From assembly GCF_900104805.1 (NCBI RefSeq), contig NZ_LT629751.1, positions 2,213,001 to 2,277,000 of the forward strand: DNA of 64,000 nt, read 5' to 3'. Every line of letters begins with the position of its first letter. Positions within the stretch are counted from its first letter, which is position 1. A program made the translations under genes and the position numbers. Below are positions 1-11,800 of this stretch, one piece after another. Below the pieces are notes generated by a model, which worked only from the letters and a program-made list of their open reading frames with translations, did no database searches and was not told the origin of the DNA. This DNA comes from Pseudomonas oryzae. Lineage in GTDB: Bacteria; Pseudomonadota; Gammaproteobacteria; Pseudomonadales; Pseudomonadaceae.

Positions 1-438
1 CTGCTGTTCATCGACGATGAGCGCAACTGGCGGCAGGTCGACTACTGGGCGACCCCGGTGGAGGCGCTGGTCAAGGGCGCCGGCGACTGCGAGGACTATG
101 CCATCGCCAAGTACCTCACCCTGCGTCGCCTCGGCGTCGACAACGAGCGCCTGCGCATCACCTACGTCAAGGCGCTGGAGCTGAACCAGGCCCACATGGT
201 GCTGACCTGGTACGCCACACCGACCAGCGACCCGCTGGTGCTGGACAACCTGACCATCGATATCCGCCCCGCCTCGCAACGCCGCGACCTGCTGCCGGTG
301 TACGCCTTCAATGCCGAAGGCCTCTGGCTGCCAGGCCCCGGCGGCGGCCGGCGCTCGGGCGACAGCAAGAACCTGTCGCGCTGGCAGGACCTGCTGAAAA
401 AGATGCGTGCCGAAGGCTTCGCCCCGACCGAGGGCTAG
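1..438 (+). CDS. lapG: LapG, periplasmic cysteine protease (C-terminal part, cut by window edge)
   Basis: The reading frame is open from base 1, so only about the last 145 residues are present. LapG is a periplasmic bacterial transglutaminase-like cysteine protease (BTLCP family) that cuts LapA-type adhesins near their N terminus and frees them from the cell surface. The Cys-His-Asp triad is visible: Cys in GAGDCEDYA (codon 88-90), His in NQAHMVLTW and Asp in LVLDNL. The stop lies 9 bases before the lapD start with a ribosome binding site between, so the two genes form one operon, as in other pseudomonads. The adhesin gene on the opposite strand at 2840-12229 carries a matching cleavage motif. 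Confidence 0.93.
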   Translation: MLFIDDERNWRQVDYWATPVEALVKGAGDCEDYAIAKYLTLRRLGVDNERLRITYVKALELNQAHMVLTWYATPTSDPLVLDNLTIDIRPASQRRDLLPVYAFNAEGLWLPGPGGGRRSGDSKNLSRWQDLLKKMRAEGFAPTEG

Positions 439-447
439 GAGGGCTCC

Positions 448-2397
448 ATGTCACTGCTCAAGCAACTGTTCCTGGCCATCTGCCTGTTCCTGCTGCTGGC
501 CTTCACCGGCAGCTTCGTCACCAGCCTGGAAGCCTCGCGCACGCAGATGATCGCCCAGCTGCGCTCGCACGCCCAGGATGCCGCCACCGCGCTGGGCCTG
601 TCGCTCACCCCGCACATCGACGATCCGGCGATGGTGGAGCTGATGGTCAGCTCGATCTTCGACAGCGGCTACTTCTCCAGCATCCGCGTGCTACAGGTCG
701 AGGGCGACAAGGTGCTGGCCGAGCGCCGGATGAGCCCGGACAACGGCAAGGTGCCCGGCTGGTTCTCCCGCCTGGTCGACCTCCATCCCGAAGGCGGCGA
801 GGCGCTGGTGATGCGCGGCTGGGAGCAGGCCGCGCGGGTCGAGGTGGTCAGCCACCCGCAGTTCGCCCTCGCCCGCCTGTGGGACAGTGCGCTGGGCAGC
901 CTGACCTGGCTGCTGCTCTGCGGCCTGCTCAGCGCCGCCCTCGGCGGCTGGCTGCTGCGCGTGCAGCTGCGTCCGCTGGACAGCATGGTGCAGCAGGCCG
1001 AAGCCATCAGCCGCCGCGAGTTCCACAGCCTGCCGCAGGTGCCGCGCACCCCGGAGCTGCGCCGGGTGGTGCTGGCGATGAACCAGATGGTGGAGAAGCT
1101 GCGCAGCCTGTTCGCCGAGGAAGCCAGGCGCAGTGAAACGCTGCGCAGCGAAGCCTATCAGGACAGCCTCACCGGCCTGGCCAACCGCCGCCAGTTCGAT
1201 ATCCGCCTGAACGCCCAGCTGGTCGCCAGCGAACAGCACACTTCGGGCTATCTGCTGCTGCTGCGCATCAACGACCTGATCGGCCTCAACCAGCGCCTCG
1301 GCGCCGCACGCAGCGACGAGCTGATCCAGGCCATCGCCGGCCTGCTGCACCGTCAGGTCGCCCAACATGGCCACGCCGACTGGCTGGCCGCACGCATCCG
1401 CGGCGGCGACTTCGCCCTGCTCGCCCCCGGACTGTCCGCCGGCGAAGCCGACGCACTCGCCGCCAGCCTCGGCGAGGAATGCGAAAACCTGCGCAGCACC
1501 GACGCCAGCGACTGTGTGCCGGTGGCCTGCATCGGCCTGACCCTGTTCCAGCCCGGCGAAAGCGAACAGCAGCTGCTGACACGCGCCGACCAGGCCCTGG
1601 CCCAGGCCGAACAGCGGCCGGACAAGCCCTGGGAGCGCCTCGACAGCTACGAAGCCGGCAACGGCCGCGACCATCACGAATGGCATCAGTGGCTGGACCA
1701 GGCCCTGCTGCAGGGCAAGCTGCAGCTGTACTTCCAGCCGGTGGCGCGCAGCACCGACCATGCGGCGATCCTCCAGCACAAGGTGCTCGCCCGCCTGCTC
1801 GACCCGCAGGGCCAGGCCATCCCCGCCGGGCTGTTCCTGCCCTGGATCGCCCGCCTCGGCTGGTCGGCGCGTCTCGACCAGCTGATGCTCGAGCACGCCC
1901 TCGAGCACGTCCGCCAGTATCGCCAGCCGCTGGCCCTCAGCCTGTCCGGCGCCACGCTGCAGGACCAGGTCAGCATGGCGATGATCCTGCACACCCTGCG
2001 CGAGCATCCGCTGGCCGCCGAACTGCTCACCTTGGAACTGGACGAGCGCAGCCTGCCGCCCGCCGAGCAACTGCAGCCGCTGTGCCAGTCGATTCGCGAG
2101 ACGGGTTTCCGCATCGCCCTGCAGCACTTCGGCGGCCGCTTCAGCCTGATCGGCAACCTTACCCACCTCGGTCTGGCCTACTTGAAGATCGACGGCAGCT
2201 ACATCCGCGGGCTGGACCGGGAAGCCGACAAGCGCGTGTTCATCGAGGCCATCCGCCGCACCACGCACAGCATCGACCTGCCGCTGATCGCCGAGATGGT
2301 CGAGCAGGAAGGAGAAGCCCGCGCCCTGCGCGAGCTGGGCATCCACGGCGTGATGGGCCGCCTGATCGGCCCCCCGGCGCCCTGGCAACAGGGCTGA
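448..2397 (+). CDS. lapD: LapD, inner-membrane c-di-GMP receptor controlling LapG
   Basis: 649 aa. Order: membrane segment (about 7-27), periplasmic domain, second membrane segment (about 150-170), HAMP, degenerate GGDEF, degenerate EAL. The cyclase motif reads RGGDF and the EAL signature is KVLAR, so neither domain is expected to be catalytic; the EAL-like domain binds c-di-GMP. Trp125 falls in RGWEQ, the position that contacts LapG in P. fluorescens LapD. Known role: when c-di-GMP is bound, the periplasmic domain sequesters LapG and the adhesin stays on the surface; at low c-di-GMP LapG is released. The start has a good ribosome binding site (AGGAGG), and lapG ends just upstream. Confidence 0.95.
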   Translation: MSLLKQLFLAICLFLLLAFTGSFVTSLEASRTQMIAQLRSHAQDAATALGLSLTPHIDDPAMVELMVSSIFDSGYFSSIRVLQVEGDKVLAERRMSPDNGKVPGWFSRLVDLHPEGGEALVMRGWEQAARVEVVSHPQFALARLWDSALGSLTWLLLCGLLSAALGGWLLRVQLRPLDSMVQQAEAISRREFHSLPQVPRTPELRRVVLAMNQMVEKLRSLFAEEARRSETLRSEAYQDSLTGLANRRQFDIRLNAQLVASEQHTSGYLLLLRINDLIGLNQRLGAARSDELIQAIAGLLHRQVAQHGHADWLAARIRGGDFALLAPGLSAGEADALAASLGEECENLRSTDASDCVPVACIGLTLFQPGESEQQLLTRADQALAQAEQRPDKPWERLDSYEAGNGRDHHEWHQWLDQALLQGKLQLYFQPVARSTDHAAILQHKVLARLLDPQGQAIPAGLFLPWIARLGWSARLDQLMLEHALEHVRQYRQPLALSLSGATLQDQVSMAMILHTLREHPLAAELLTLELDERSLPPAEQLQPLCQSIRETGFRIALQHFGGRFSLIGNLTHLGLAYLKIDGSYIRGLDREADKRVFIEAIRRTTHSIDLPLIAEMVEQEGEARALRELGIHGVMGRLIGPPAPWQQG

Positions 2398-2433
2398 ACC
2401 CCGACGGCCCACCGGGAGAATGGCGAGCCGGCC

Positions 2434-2775
2434 TCAGATCAGGTGATGCTCGTCCTCGTCGCCGAGCAGACCGCTCAGCCCGCCGAGCCCGGCGCGCACC
2501 TCCGCGCGCTCCTGCAACTTGCGCTGCGCCGCCACCGGCAGGTCGGTGTAGCGGATCACCCCGCGCTCGACCAACACGGATACCAGATCCTCCAGCACGC
2601 GGATCAGCTCGAGGTCGGAATCCTTCAGCCTGCTCAGGCGACTGCGCACCTCCTCGCGAGCGAGCCAGGCGTGCAACTCCTCGCTTCCCACGGCCAGCTG
2701 CTCGGTCATCCCCTCGAAAGGCTGCTGCTCGACCCGCAACAGGTGGCCCTGGGCATCTCTCTGCACGTAAACCAT
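2434..2775 (-). CDS. small conserved hypothetical protein
   Basis: 113 aa when started at the ATG at 2775, which has GGAG about 7 bases upstream; a longer frame to 2811 would run through the terminator hairpin and is unlikely. The protein begins MVYVQRDAQGHLLRVEQ and is mostly helical and charged, with no signal peptide or membrane segment. From memory, related Pseudomonas proteins often carry the unhelpful name tryptophan synthase subunit beta-like; nothing here supports that enzyme. It follows the adhesin gene on the same strand but is separated from it by a strong terminator, so it probably has its own promoter. It converges on lapD. Function unknown. Confidence 0.75.
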   Translation of the reverse strand: MVYVQRDAQGHLLRVEQQPFEGMTEQLAVGSEELHAWLAREEVRSRLSRLKDSDLELIRVLEDLVSVLVERGVIRYTDLPVAAQRKLQERAEVRAGLGGLSGLLGDEDEHHLI

Positions 2776-2790
2776 GATTTCCACTCCATG

Positions 2791-2822
2791 AAAAAGCCCG
2801 CCACCAGTCATGGTGGCGGGCT
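2791..2822 (-). terminator. Rho-independent terminator of the adhesin gene
   Basis: A 12-bp perfect stem (2795-2806 with 2811-2822) has a 4-base loop. On the minus strand it is followed by a run of T (A run at 2791-2795). It lies 18 bases past the adhesin stop codon. Confidence 0.9.
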
Positions 2823-2839
2823 GGCTGGTTCAGCTCAGA

Positions 2840-5800
2840 TTAGACGGTGTCGACCTTTAGCGTGCCGTCGCCGAGCATGCCGGTGATGACATCAGCCTCG
2901 CTGCTGCCGTAGCCACCGGGTGCGGCACTCAGCAGGTTGACGTCCTGGAGGACGATGGTCTGGTCGACAGGGATCGCCCCGACTCCAGCCCCAGCGGCCG
3001 GATCAAAGTTCCCACTGGAACTCACCCTGATGACCGTGTCGACAGCCGCGGTACCGCCGAGATTTGCCGTGCTGATGTCGATGTACCCCAAGAGGTTACC
3101 GATATCCCCGGAATGTCCATGCTCTCCGCTGAGAAGGTCGGCGAGATCCAGGCGATCCCCTCCCATCGAGAAGCCCTTGCTGAAGTCTGTGATGGTGTCG
3201 ATGGCACCTGCTGCGACATCATCGGCTTGCCAGACGAAGGTATCCTTGCCTGCACCGCCAGTCAGCGTGTCATTGCCCTGGCCGCCGAACAGGATGTCAT
3301 CGCCAGGATCACCGATCAGAGTGTCATTGCCACCGTAACCGAACATATAATCCTGGCCATCGGTCCCGGTGAGGGTCTCCCCGCTTTCGGTTCCCCAGAT
3401 GCTCTTGGTATCCGGATAGACCGTCATGTCGATATTGCTAGTGACCGCATCCCCATCCCCATCGAATCCCGTTACTGGTAGCTCGAAGCTTACCGGCTGG
3501 ATATCGGTCGATTGACCGAAAGAGAACTCAGCCAGTTTGAAGCTGGTGGTTGTACCATCCACAGATACTGTACCGTTGACGGACTCGATCCCCTCGATCT
3601 CCAGCGCATTGAAGTCTTCAGGATTACCCTGTGCATCGACGCTGTGTATTTCGAAAGTCCAGTCGTTCCCGATGTTGTAGAGAATCACCCCATTACCGTC
3701 TTGGGCAACGTGATTGGCGTTGCTCTGGACATTGCCTGCCGCATCGTAAATGACGATCTCGCTGGCCAAGAGGGCCAACGGGATCTGGCTGATCGTACCG
3801 AGCCCTCCCCCGACCATGGTGCTAGTCGCATTGGTTGCACTACCAGTCACTTCGTAGATGCGCAGCCTGAAATCGGCATCCTTGCCGCCACCAGAGATGG
3901 AAATCTTCTGTTTGAACGCATAAATGTCGCTCTGGTATCCACTGAAACTGTAGCTTTTGTTGTTCGGCGAATCGACCACGCTGAGATTGGTCACTAGGTC
4001 GTAACGGATCACTTCGGTATTGGATATCTCGTTTCCTTGCCCTACCCCGAGTTCGGTGGAGTTACTGTTAACGGTTCCGGCACTCCCACCCAGCGGCAGG
4101 ATCTCCGAAGAAACCAGCACGTCATCACTGCCGTCGAGATCAGGGTTCTGAGTTGTCCCGATGTTCAATCCCTTGAAAGGAACGTTGCCGCCACCGATCC
4201 CGGAAAGATCCTTGACGACGGTAATCAACTCATTGGAAATGAAGGTACCTTCGAACATGGTGATGGATACATCACCACCGGGGTTGATTTGTGCCGAGAA
4301 TGCCACGTCCCCATCAGCGGTCTTCGCAACAATGTGCTGATTGTCACCTTGGTAGAAGAGATAAAGCAGCTCGTTGTTCAGGAACAGGTCGTTATCGTCA
4401 ACATCCTGGAAGACCTGACCGTCCGTGATGGTGAACTCGATAGAACCAACACCATCCGATCCAGCTGCTCCGGCGAAGTTGAGCGACTTGGTAACAGTCG
4501 TAGGGAGAGGGTTCTCTATCCCCAGCACTACATGGACATCGTCTGGGGTGAAGGGACTCGGGCCGTCGTCGTCGAAGCTGAACGCCGAGGTCGTGTTATT
4601 GGCCAGCACGATCGTATCGGAGGCCACTATCTGGTCGCCATCGCCGTCGACACGGGTGACCTGGACCTGCAGCGACAGTGTGCTGCCCGGCGCCAGCAGC
4701 AGCTGCACCGCCTCGTCGTACAGACTGTCGTTGCCGTTATCCAGCGCCTCGTACAGGGTGGTCTGCAACTGCAGCGAGCCACCGACATTGACGATCTCGA
4801 TCTTGAAAACGGTCTGGTTGGTGGCGTCCTTGCCTTCCAGCACGCCGGCACCCGTGGCGAATAGGGTGATCGCCCCGCCATTGGTGGCCACCAGGTTGGT
4901 GGCCAACCCACCAGCCGGGACGCCGGTGAAGCTCACCACCGTGCTGAGCGAGCCCGCGCCATCCGAGCCGTAGCTGCCGCTGATGTTGAACAGCCCCAGC
5001 AGTCCGCCACTCAGCGCCGTGGTCGCCCGCGCCAGCGCGCCGGGCACATCGTCGTTGACGTAGCTGTCGGCCGCTTCGCCAGCGGCGTAGTGGTCGGCGT
5101 GGCCGGTGGTTTCGTCCAGCGAGACCGTCACTGCCGCCGTACCGCCGGCATTGGCCGTCACGGTCTGGGTCGGGCCATCGTCGTCGAAGCTGAAGGCCGA
5201 AGTCGTGTTATTGGCCAGCACCACCCTGTCGGAAGCCACGATGGTGTCGCCATCGCCGTCGACACGGGTTACCTGCAGTTGCAGCGACAGCGTGCTGCCC
5301 GGCTCCAGCAACAGGCTCACCGCCTCGTCGTACAGACTGTCGTTGCCGTTGTCCAGCGCCTCGTACAGGGTGGTCTGCAGTTGCAGCGCGCCACCGACGT
5401 TGACGATCTCGATCTTGAAAACGGTCTGGTTGGTGGCGTCCTTGCCTTCCAGCACGCCGGCACCCGTGGCGAATAGGGTGATCGCCCCGCCATTGGTGGC
5501 CACCAGGTTGGTGGCCACCCCGCCGGCCGGCACACCCTGGAAGGTCACCGCCGTGCTCAGCGAGCCCGCACCGTCCGAACCGTAGCTGCCGCTGACGGTG
5601 AACAGCCCCAGCAGTCCACCGTTCAGCGCCGTGGTCGCCCGCGCCAGCGCGCCGGGCACATCGTCATTGACGTAGCTGTCGGCCGCTTCGCCAGCGGCGT
5701 AGTGGTCGCTGGGGCCGGTGGTTTCGTCCAGAGAAACCGTCACTGCCACCGTACCGCCGGCATTGGCCGTCACGGTCTGGGTCGGGCCATCGTCGTCGAA

Positions 5801-8800
5801 GCTGAAGGCCGAAGTCGTGTTATTGGCCAGCACCACCCTGTCGGAAGCCACGATGGTGTCGCCATCGCCGTCGGTACGGGTTACCTGCAGTTGCAGCGAC
5901 AGCGTGCTGCCCGGCTCCAGCAGCAGGCTCACCGCCTCGTCGAACAGCCCGTCGGTGCCGTTGTCCAGCGCCTCGTACAGGGTGGTCTGCAGTTGCAGCG
6001 CGCCACCGACGTTGACGATCGCGATGGTGAACACCGTGTCGCCATCGGCGTCCACACCGCTCAGTTGAGTCGGGCTGCTGGCGATCAGGGTGATCGCACC
6101 GCCATCGGTGGCCACCAGGTTGGTGGCCACCCCGCCGGCCGGCACACCCTGGAAGGTCACCGCCGTGCTCAGCGAGCCCGCACCGTCCGAACCGTAGCTG
6201 CCGCTGACGGTGAACAGCCCCAGCAGTCCGCCACTCAGCGTCGTGGTCGCCCGCGCCAGCGCGCCGGGCACATCGTCATTGACGTAGCTGTCGGCCGCTT
6301 CGCCAGCGGCGTAGTGGTCGCTGGGGCCGGTGGTTTCGTCCAGAGAAACCGTCACTGCCACCGTACCGCCGGCATTGGCCGTCACGGTCTGGGTCGGGCC
6401 ATCGTCGTCGAAGCTGAAGGCCGAAGTCGTGTTATTGGCCAGCACCACCCTGTCGGAAGCCACGATGGTGTCGCCATCGCCGTCGGTACGGGTTACCTGC
6501 AGTTGCAGCGACAGCGTGCTGCCCGGCTCCAGCAGCAGACTCACCGCCTCGTCGTACAGACTGTCGGTGCCGTTATCCAGCGCCTCGTACAGGGTGGTCT
6601 GCAACTGCAGCGAGCCACCGACATTGACGATCTCGATCTTGAAAACGGTCTGGTTGGTGGCGTCTTTGCCTTCCAGCACGCCGGCACCCGTGGCGAATAG
6701 GGTGATCGCCCCGCCATTGGTGGCCACCAGGTTGGTGGCCAACCCACCAGCCGGGACGCCGGTGAAGCTCACCACCGTGCTGAGCGAGCCCGCGCCATCC
6801 GAGCCGTAGCTACCGCTGATGTTGAACAGCCCCAGCAGTCCGCCACTCAGCGTCGTGGTCGCCCGCGCCAGCGCGCCGGGCACATCGTCGTTGACGTAGC
6901 TGTCGGCCGCTTCGCCAGCGGCGTAGTGGTCGACGGGGCCGGTGGTTTCGTCCAGCGAGACCGTCACTGCCGCCGTACCGCCGGCATTGGCCGTCACGGT
7001 CTGGGTCGGGCCATCGTCGTCGAAGCTGAAGGCCGAAGTCGTGTTATTGGCCAGCACCACCCTGTCGGAAGCCACGATGGTGTCGCCATCGCCGTCGGTA
7101 CGGGTTACCTGCAGTTGCAGCGACAGCGTGCTGCCCGGCTCCAGCAACAGGCTCACCGCCTCGTCGAACAGCCCGTCGGTGCCGTTGTCCAGCGCCTCGT
7201 ACAGGGTGGTCTGCAGTTGCAGCGCGCCACCGACGTTGACGATCGCGATGGTGAACACCGTGTCGCCATCGGCGTCCACACCGCTCAGTTGGGTCGGGCT
7301 GCTGGCGATCAGGGTGATCGCACCGCCATCGGTGGCCACCAGGTTGGTGGCCAACCCACCAGCCGGGACGCCGGTGAAGCTCACCACCGTGCTCAGCGAG
7401 CCCGCACCGTCCGAACCGTAGCTGCCGCTGACGGTGAACAGCCCCAGCAGTCCACCGCTCAGCGCCGTGGTCGCCCGCGCCAGCGCGCCGGGCACATCGT
7501 CATTGACGTAGCTGTCGGCCGCTTCGCCAGCGGCGTAGTGGTCGCTGGGGCCGGTGGTTTCGTCCAGCGAGACCGTCACTGCCGCCGTACCGCCGGCATT
7601 GGCCGTCACGGTCTGGGTCGGGCCATCGTCGTCGAAGCTGAAGGCCGAAGTCGTGTTATTGGTCAGCACCACCCTGTCGGAAGCCACGATGGTGTCGCCA
7701 TCGCCGTCGGTACGGGTTACCTGCAGTTGCAGCGACAGCGTGCTGCCCGGCTCCAGCAGCAGGCTCACCGCCTCGTCGAACAGCCCGTCGGTGCCGTTGT
7801 CCAGCGCCTCGTACAGGGTGGTCTGCAGTTGCAGCGCGCCACCGACGTTGACGATCGCGATGGTGAACACCGTGTCGCCATCGGCGTCCACACCGCTCAG
7901 TTGAGTCGGGCTGCTGGCGATCAGGGTGATCGCACCGCCATCGGTGGCCACCAGGTTGGTGGCCACCCCGCCGGCCGGCACACCCTGGAAGGTCACCGCC
8001 GTGCTCAGCGAGCCCGCACCGTCCGAACCGTAGCTGCCGCTGACGGTGAACAGCCCCAGCAGTCCACCGTTCAGCGCCGTGGTCGCCCGCGCCAGCGCGC
8101 CGGGCACATCGTCATTGACGTAGCTGTCGGCCGCTTCGCCAGCGGCGTAGTGGTCGCTGGGGCCGGTGGTTTCGTCCAGAGAAACCGTCACTGCCACCGT
8201 ACCGCCGGCATTGGCCGTCACGGTCTGGGTCGGGCCATCGTCGTCGAAGCTGAAGGCCGAAGTCGTGTTATTGGCCAGCACCACCCTGTCGGAAGCCACG
8301 ATGGTGTCGCCATCGCCGTCGGTACGGGTTACCTGCAGTTGCAGCGACAGCGTGCTGCCCGGCTCCAGCAGCAGGCTCACCGCCTCGTCGAACAGCCCGT
8401 CGGTGCCGTTGTCCAGCGCCTCGTACAGGGTGGTCTGCAGTTGCAGCGCGCCACCGACGTTGACGATCGCGATGGTGAATACCGTGTCGCCATCGGCGTC
8501 CACACCGCTCAGTTGAGTCGGGCTGCTGGCGATCAGGGTGATCGCACCGCCATCGGTGGCCACCAGGTTGGTGGCCAGTCCGCCGGCAGGTACCCCCTGG
8601 AAGCTCACCTCCGTGATCAGCGCGCCCACTCCATCCGAGCCGTAACTGCCGCTGACGTTGAACAGGCCGAGCAGTCCACCGCTCAGCGTCGTGGTCGCCC
8701 GCGCCAGCGCGCCGGGCACATCGTCATTGACGTAGCTGTCGGCCGCTTCGCCAGCGGCGTAGTGGTCGCTGGGGCCGGTGGTTTCGTCCAGCGAGACCGT

Positions 8801-11800
8801 CACTGCCGCCGTACCGCCCGCATTGGCCGTCACGGTCTGGGTCGGGCCATCGTCGTCGAAGGTGATCGTCAACGTTCCCTGGGCCTTGCTGTCGTCCGCA
8901 TCGGCTACCGTGTAGTAGATGAGATCGACCGTAGCGTCGTTCTCGGTGTTGTCGCCAACCTGCCCGTCAAGAGAGGGGTGCAGCACGTTATCGTGCAGGG
9001 TGACCGTGAACTCGCCAGTGGTGGGGTCGTCAACCTCAACAGTGAACAGCACGCCGCGCGGCCCTATGGCGGTCAGCGTATTGTTGGCGGCATTCCAGCT
9101 GTACGTTACCGTCTCGGTGCCAACCGTCGCCGTCTTGCCATCCATTGCGGCGAAGCTGATCGAGCCGGGGCCATCGGGGCCGAAGTCGTGGACGAGAACG
9201 CCACTGAAGGTGGCCTCATTCAGATCCGGGTCCGGAGTCACCACAAGGTCATCCTGCGTGCTCGCAGGGTTACCGCCCAGGAGTCCGTCGTCGTCAACAG
9301 CTGCAAAGGTCTGCCCGGCGGTCGGCACATTGGCATCGGTGATGCTGAAACTGGCGTTTTTGGTTACGGCATCGCCGTCGCCGTCAGTCACCGTGAACGT
9401 CAGGTTGTCGACCACTGCTACGTCGCTGATCACGCTAGCATCGGCGGTGAAACTGTAACTTCCATCCGCCTTGACCTTGATCAGACCGTGACCGGTATCG
9501 ATCTGCTGGGAGTAGCCATCCTGGCCGAAGCTGAGTGCCTGCCCATTGACATGAGTGACGCTCGCTCCGTCGGCCCCCGCGACGAAGTCGAAGCTCCCGA
9601 CAACAGTGGTTCCCTCGAGCAGGCTGCGCTGCCCTTCGTCAGAAGCACTGGGCATGTCGTCGTCGAAGGTAATGCTCAGAGTCCCGCGGGCGACGCTATT
9701 GTCGGCATCCGACACGGTGTAATAGACCAGATCCGCGATAGCATCATTCTCGGTATTGTCACCGGCCACGCCGTTCAGAGGCGCGTGCAACACGTTCTGC
9801 AACAGCGTGACGGTATAGGCTCCGGTCAACGGGTTGACCGCAACGGTGAACAGCTGCAGGCCATCGCGACCACCACCCTCGACAATAGCGGTCAAGGTGC
9901 TGGTGTCGTCATCCCAGGAATAGCGGACTGTTTCGCTGCCTATAGCCTGCGTCTCGCCTTGCATGCTGGCGAAGCTGATGGTACCGGGACCATCCCCGCC
10001 GAAGTCGTGCGGCAACGTGCCGCTGAAGGTGGCTTCGTCGAGGTCAGGATCCGGCGCGACGAGCAGATCCCCCAGCGTACTGACCGGATTACCGCCCGAG
10101 AGCCCATCGTCATCCACTGCCGCAGCAGTCTTCCCTGCGCTCGGTGCATTGGCATCCAGGATACCGATGGAGAAGTTTTCCGTCACGGCGTCACCATCGC
10201 CATCAGTAACCGTGAAGGTGATGTTGTCGGTCACAATTTCTGGATTCAGGACACTGGCATCTGCAGTGAAGCTGTAGCTGCCATCGGCTTTGACCTTGAT
10301 CAGCCCATGACCGGTATCGATCGCCTGCGAGTAGCCATCCTGGCCAAAGATCAGTGCCTGACCATTGATATGGGTGACATTTGCGCCATCGGCGCCGGCC
10401 ACGAAATCGAAGACGCCGCTGAAGCTGTCTCCTTCATCGAGGACACGCAGTGGCTCTTCCGTAGCGGAGGGCATGTCGTCGTCGAAAGTGATGCTTAGGG
10501 TGCCCTGGGCAGTGCTGTCGTCCGCATCGGATACCGCGTAGTAGATGAGATCGGCGGTCGCCTCGTTCTCCGAATTGTCCCCGAGCTGCCCATCCAGCGA
10601 CTCGTGCAGCACATTCTGCAGCAACGTGACGGTGTAGCTACCAGTGAGAGGATCGACTACCACAGTGAAAAGTGCACCACGGGGACCAGTTGCCGTCAGG
10701 GTATTGCTGTCGGCATTCCAGCTGTAGGTGACGGTTTCGGTACCCACGGTACCGATCTTGCCGTCCATCGCAATGAAGGTGATTGCGCCGGGACCATCAG
10801 CACCGAAGTCGTGCGGCAGCGTGCCACTGAATGTCGCCTCGTTGCCATCTGGGTCCGGCGAAACCACCATATCGCCCGCCGAGCTAGCAGCATTACCGCC
10901 TTCCAGGCCATCCTCATCTACCGCCGCCCTCGCATCGCCGGCCGTTGGTGCATTGGCATCGGTGATGCTGAAGCTTGCATCTTGTGTCACTGCATCGCCA
11001 TCACCATCGGTAACGGTGAAGGTGAGGTTATCGACTACCGGTTCTCGACTGATCACGCTGGCATCGGCTGTGAAGCTGTAGATGCCATCCGCCTTGACCT
11101 TGATCAGCCCGTTTCCGGTATCGATTACCTGCGAGAAACCATCCGCACCAAAGACCAATTGAATACCGTTGATGTGGGTGACCGTTGCCCCGTCGGCACC
11201 TGCCGTGAAGTCGAATACGCCCGTGATGGTGGCGCCTTCGGCAAGGCCTTGCTGCGGTTCAGCGAATACCAGTGGGACATCATCGGCAATAACGATATCC
11301 AGCGAGGCTGAAGCGCTCGAACCATCCGTATCCGTCACGACTACAGGAAAGCTCTCCCCTGCCAGATCGCTTCCCGGTGCATGATCCACGGGGGCCTGCA
11401 GGGTGTAGGTGTAGGAAACCGTGCCGCCGGTCTCGGTGCCGCTATAGCCATTGATGACGAGCTCCCCGGCGGGAGTATCGATTACCAGGGGATAGGTTGA
11501 AGCATTGGCCAATTCAGCATAAGTGAGGGTGATGCCGGCGATGCTAACCGTGGCGATGCCATCCAGGGCCGTGATGGTGAAGCTTCCATTCTGGGTCAGG
11601 GGATCCGACCTATCCGTGCCGTTGGGCAGGTCATCCTCATCGAGTCGGACTTCGCCCCCCACAACTCCCAGCCCGTCAATGATCACACCATTGTCCGGCA
11701 ACTCATCCGCATCGACCGGAAACTCGGTCGGCGACAACGGTGCGAACGGCAGCGGCCCGGTGGGATAACCGATGTTCGGATCGACGCGATCCGCGGTTTC

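Noticed and set aside
691-2412. 573-codon minus-strand frame opposite lapD
   Set aside because: Shadow of the lapD coding sequence: Ala/Gln/Gly-rich, no family resemblance, and lapD is certain.
4037-10498. Long plus-strand open frames (275 to 1190 codons) opposite the adhesin gene
   Set aside because: They are mirror frames of the repeats: GC-rich codons on the other strand remove stops. They repeat with the same 612-bp period and have no start signals or protein-like features.
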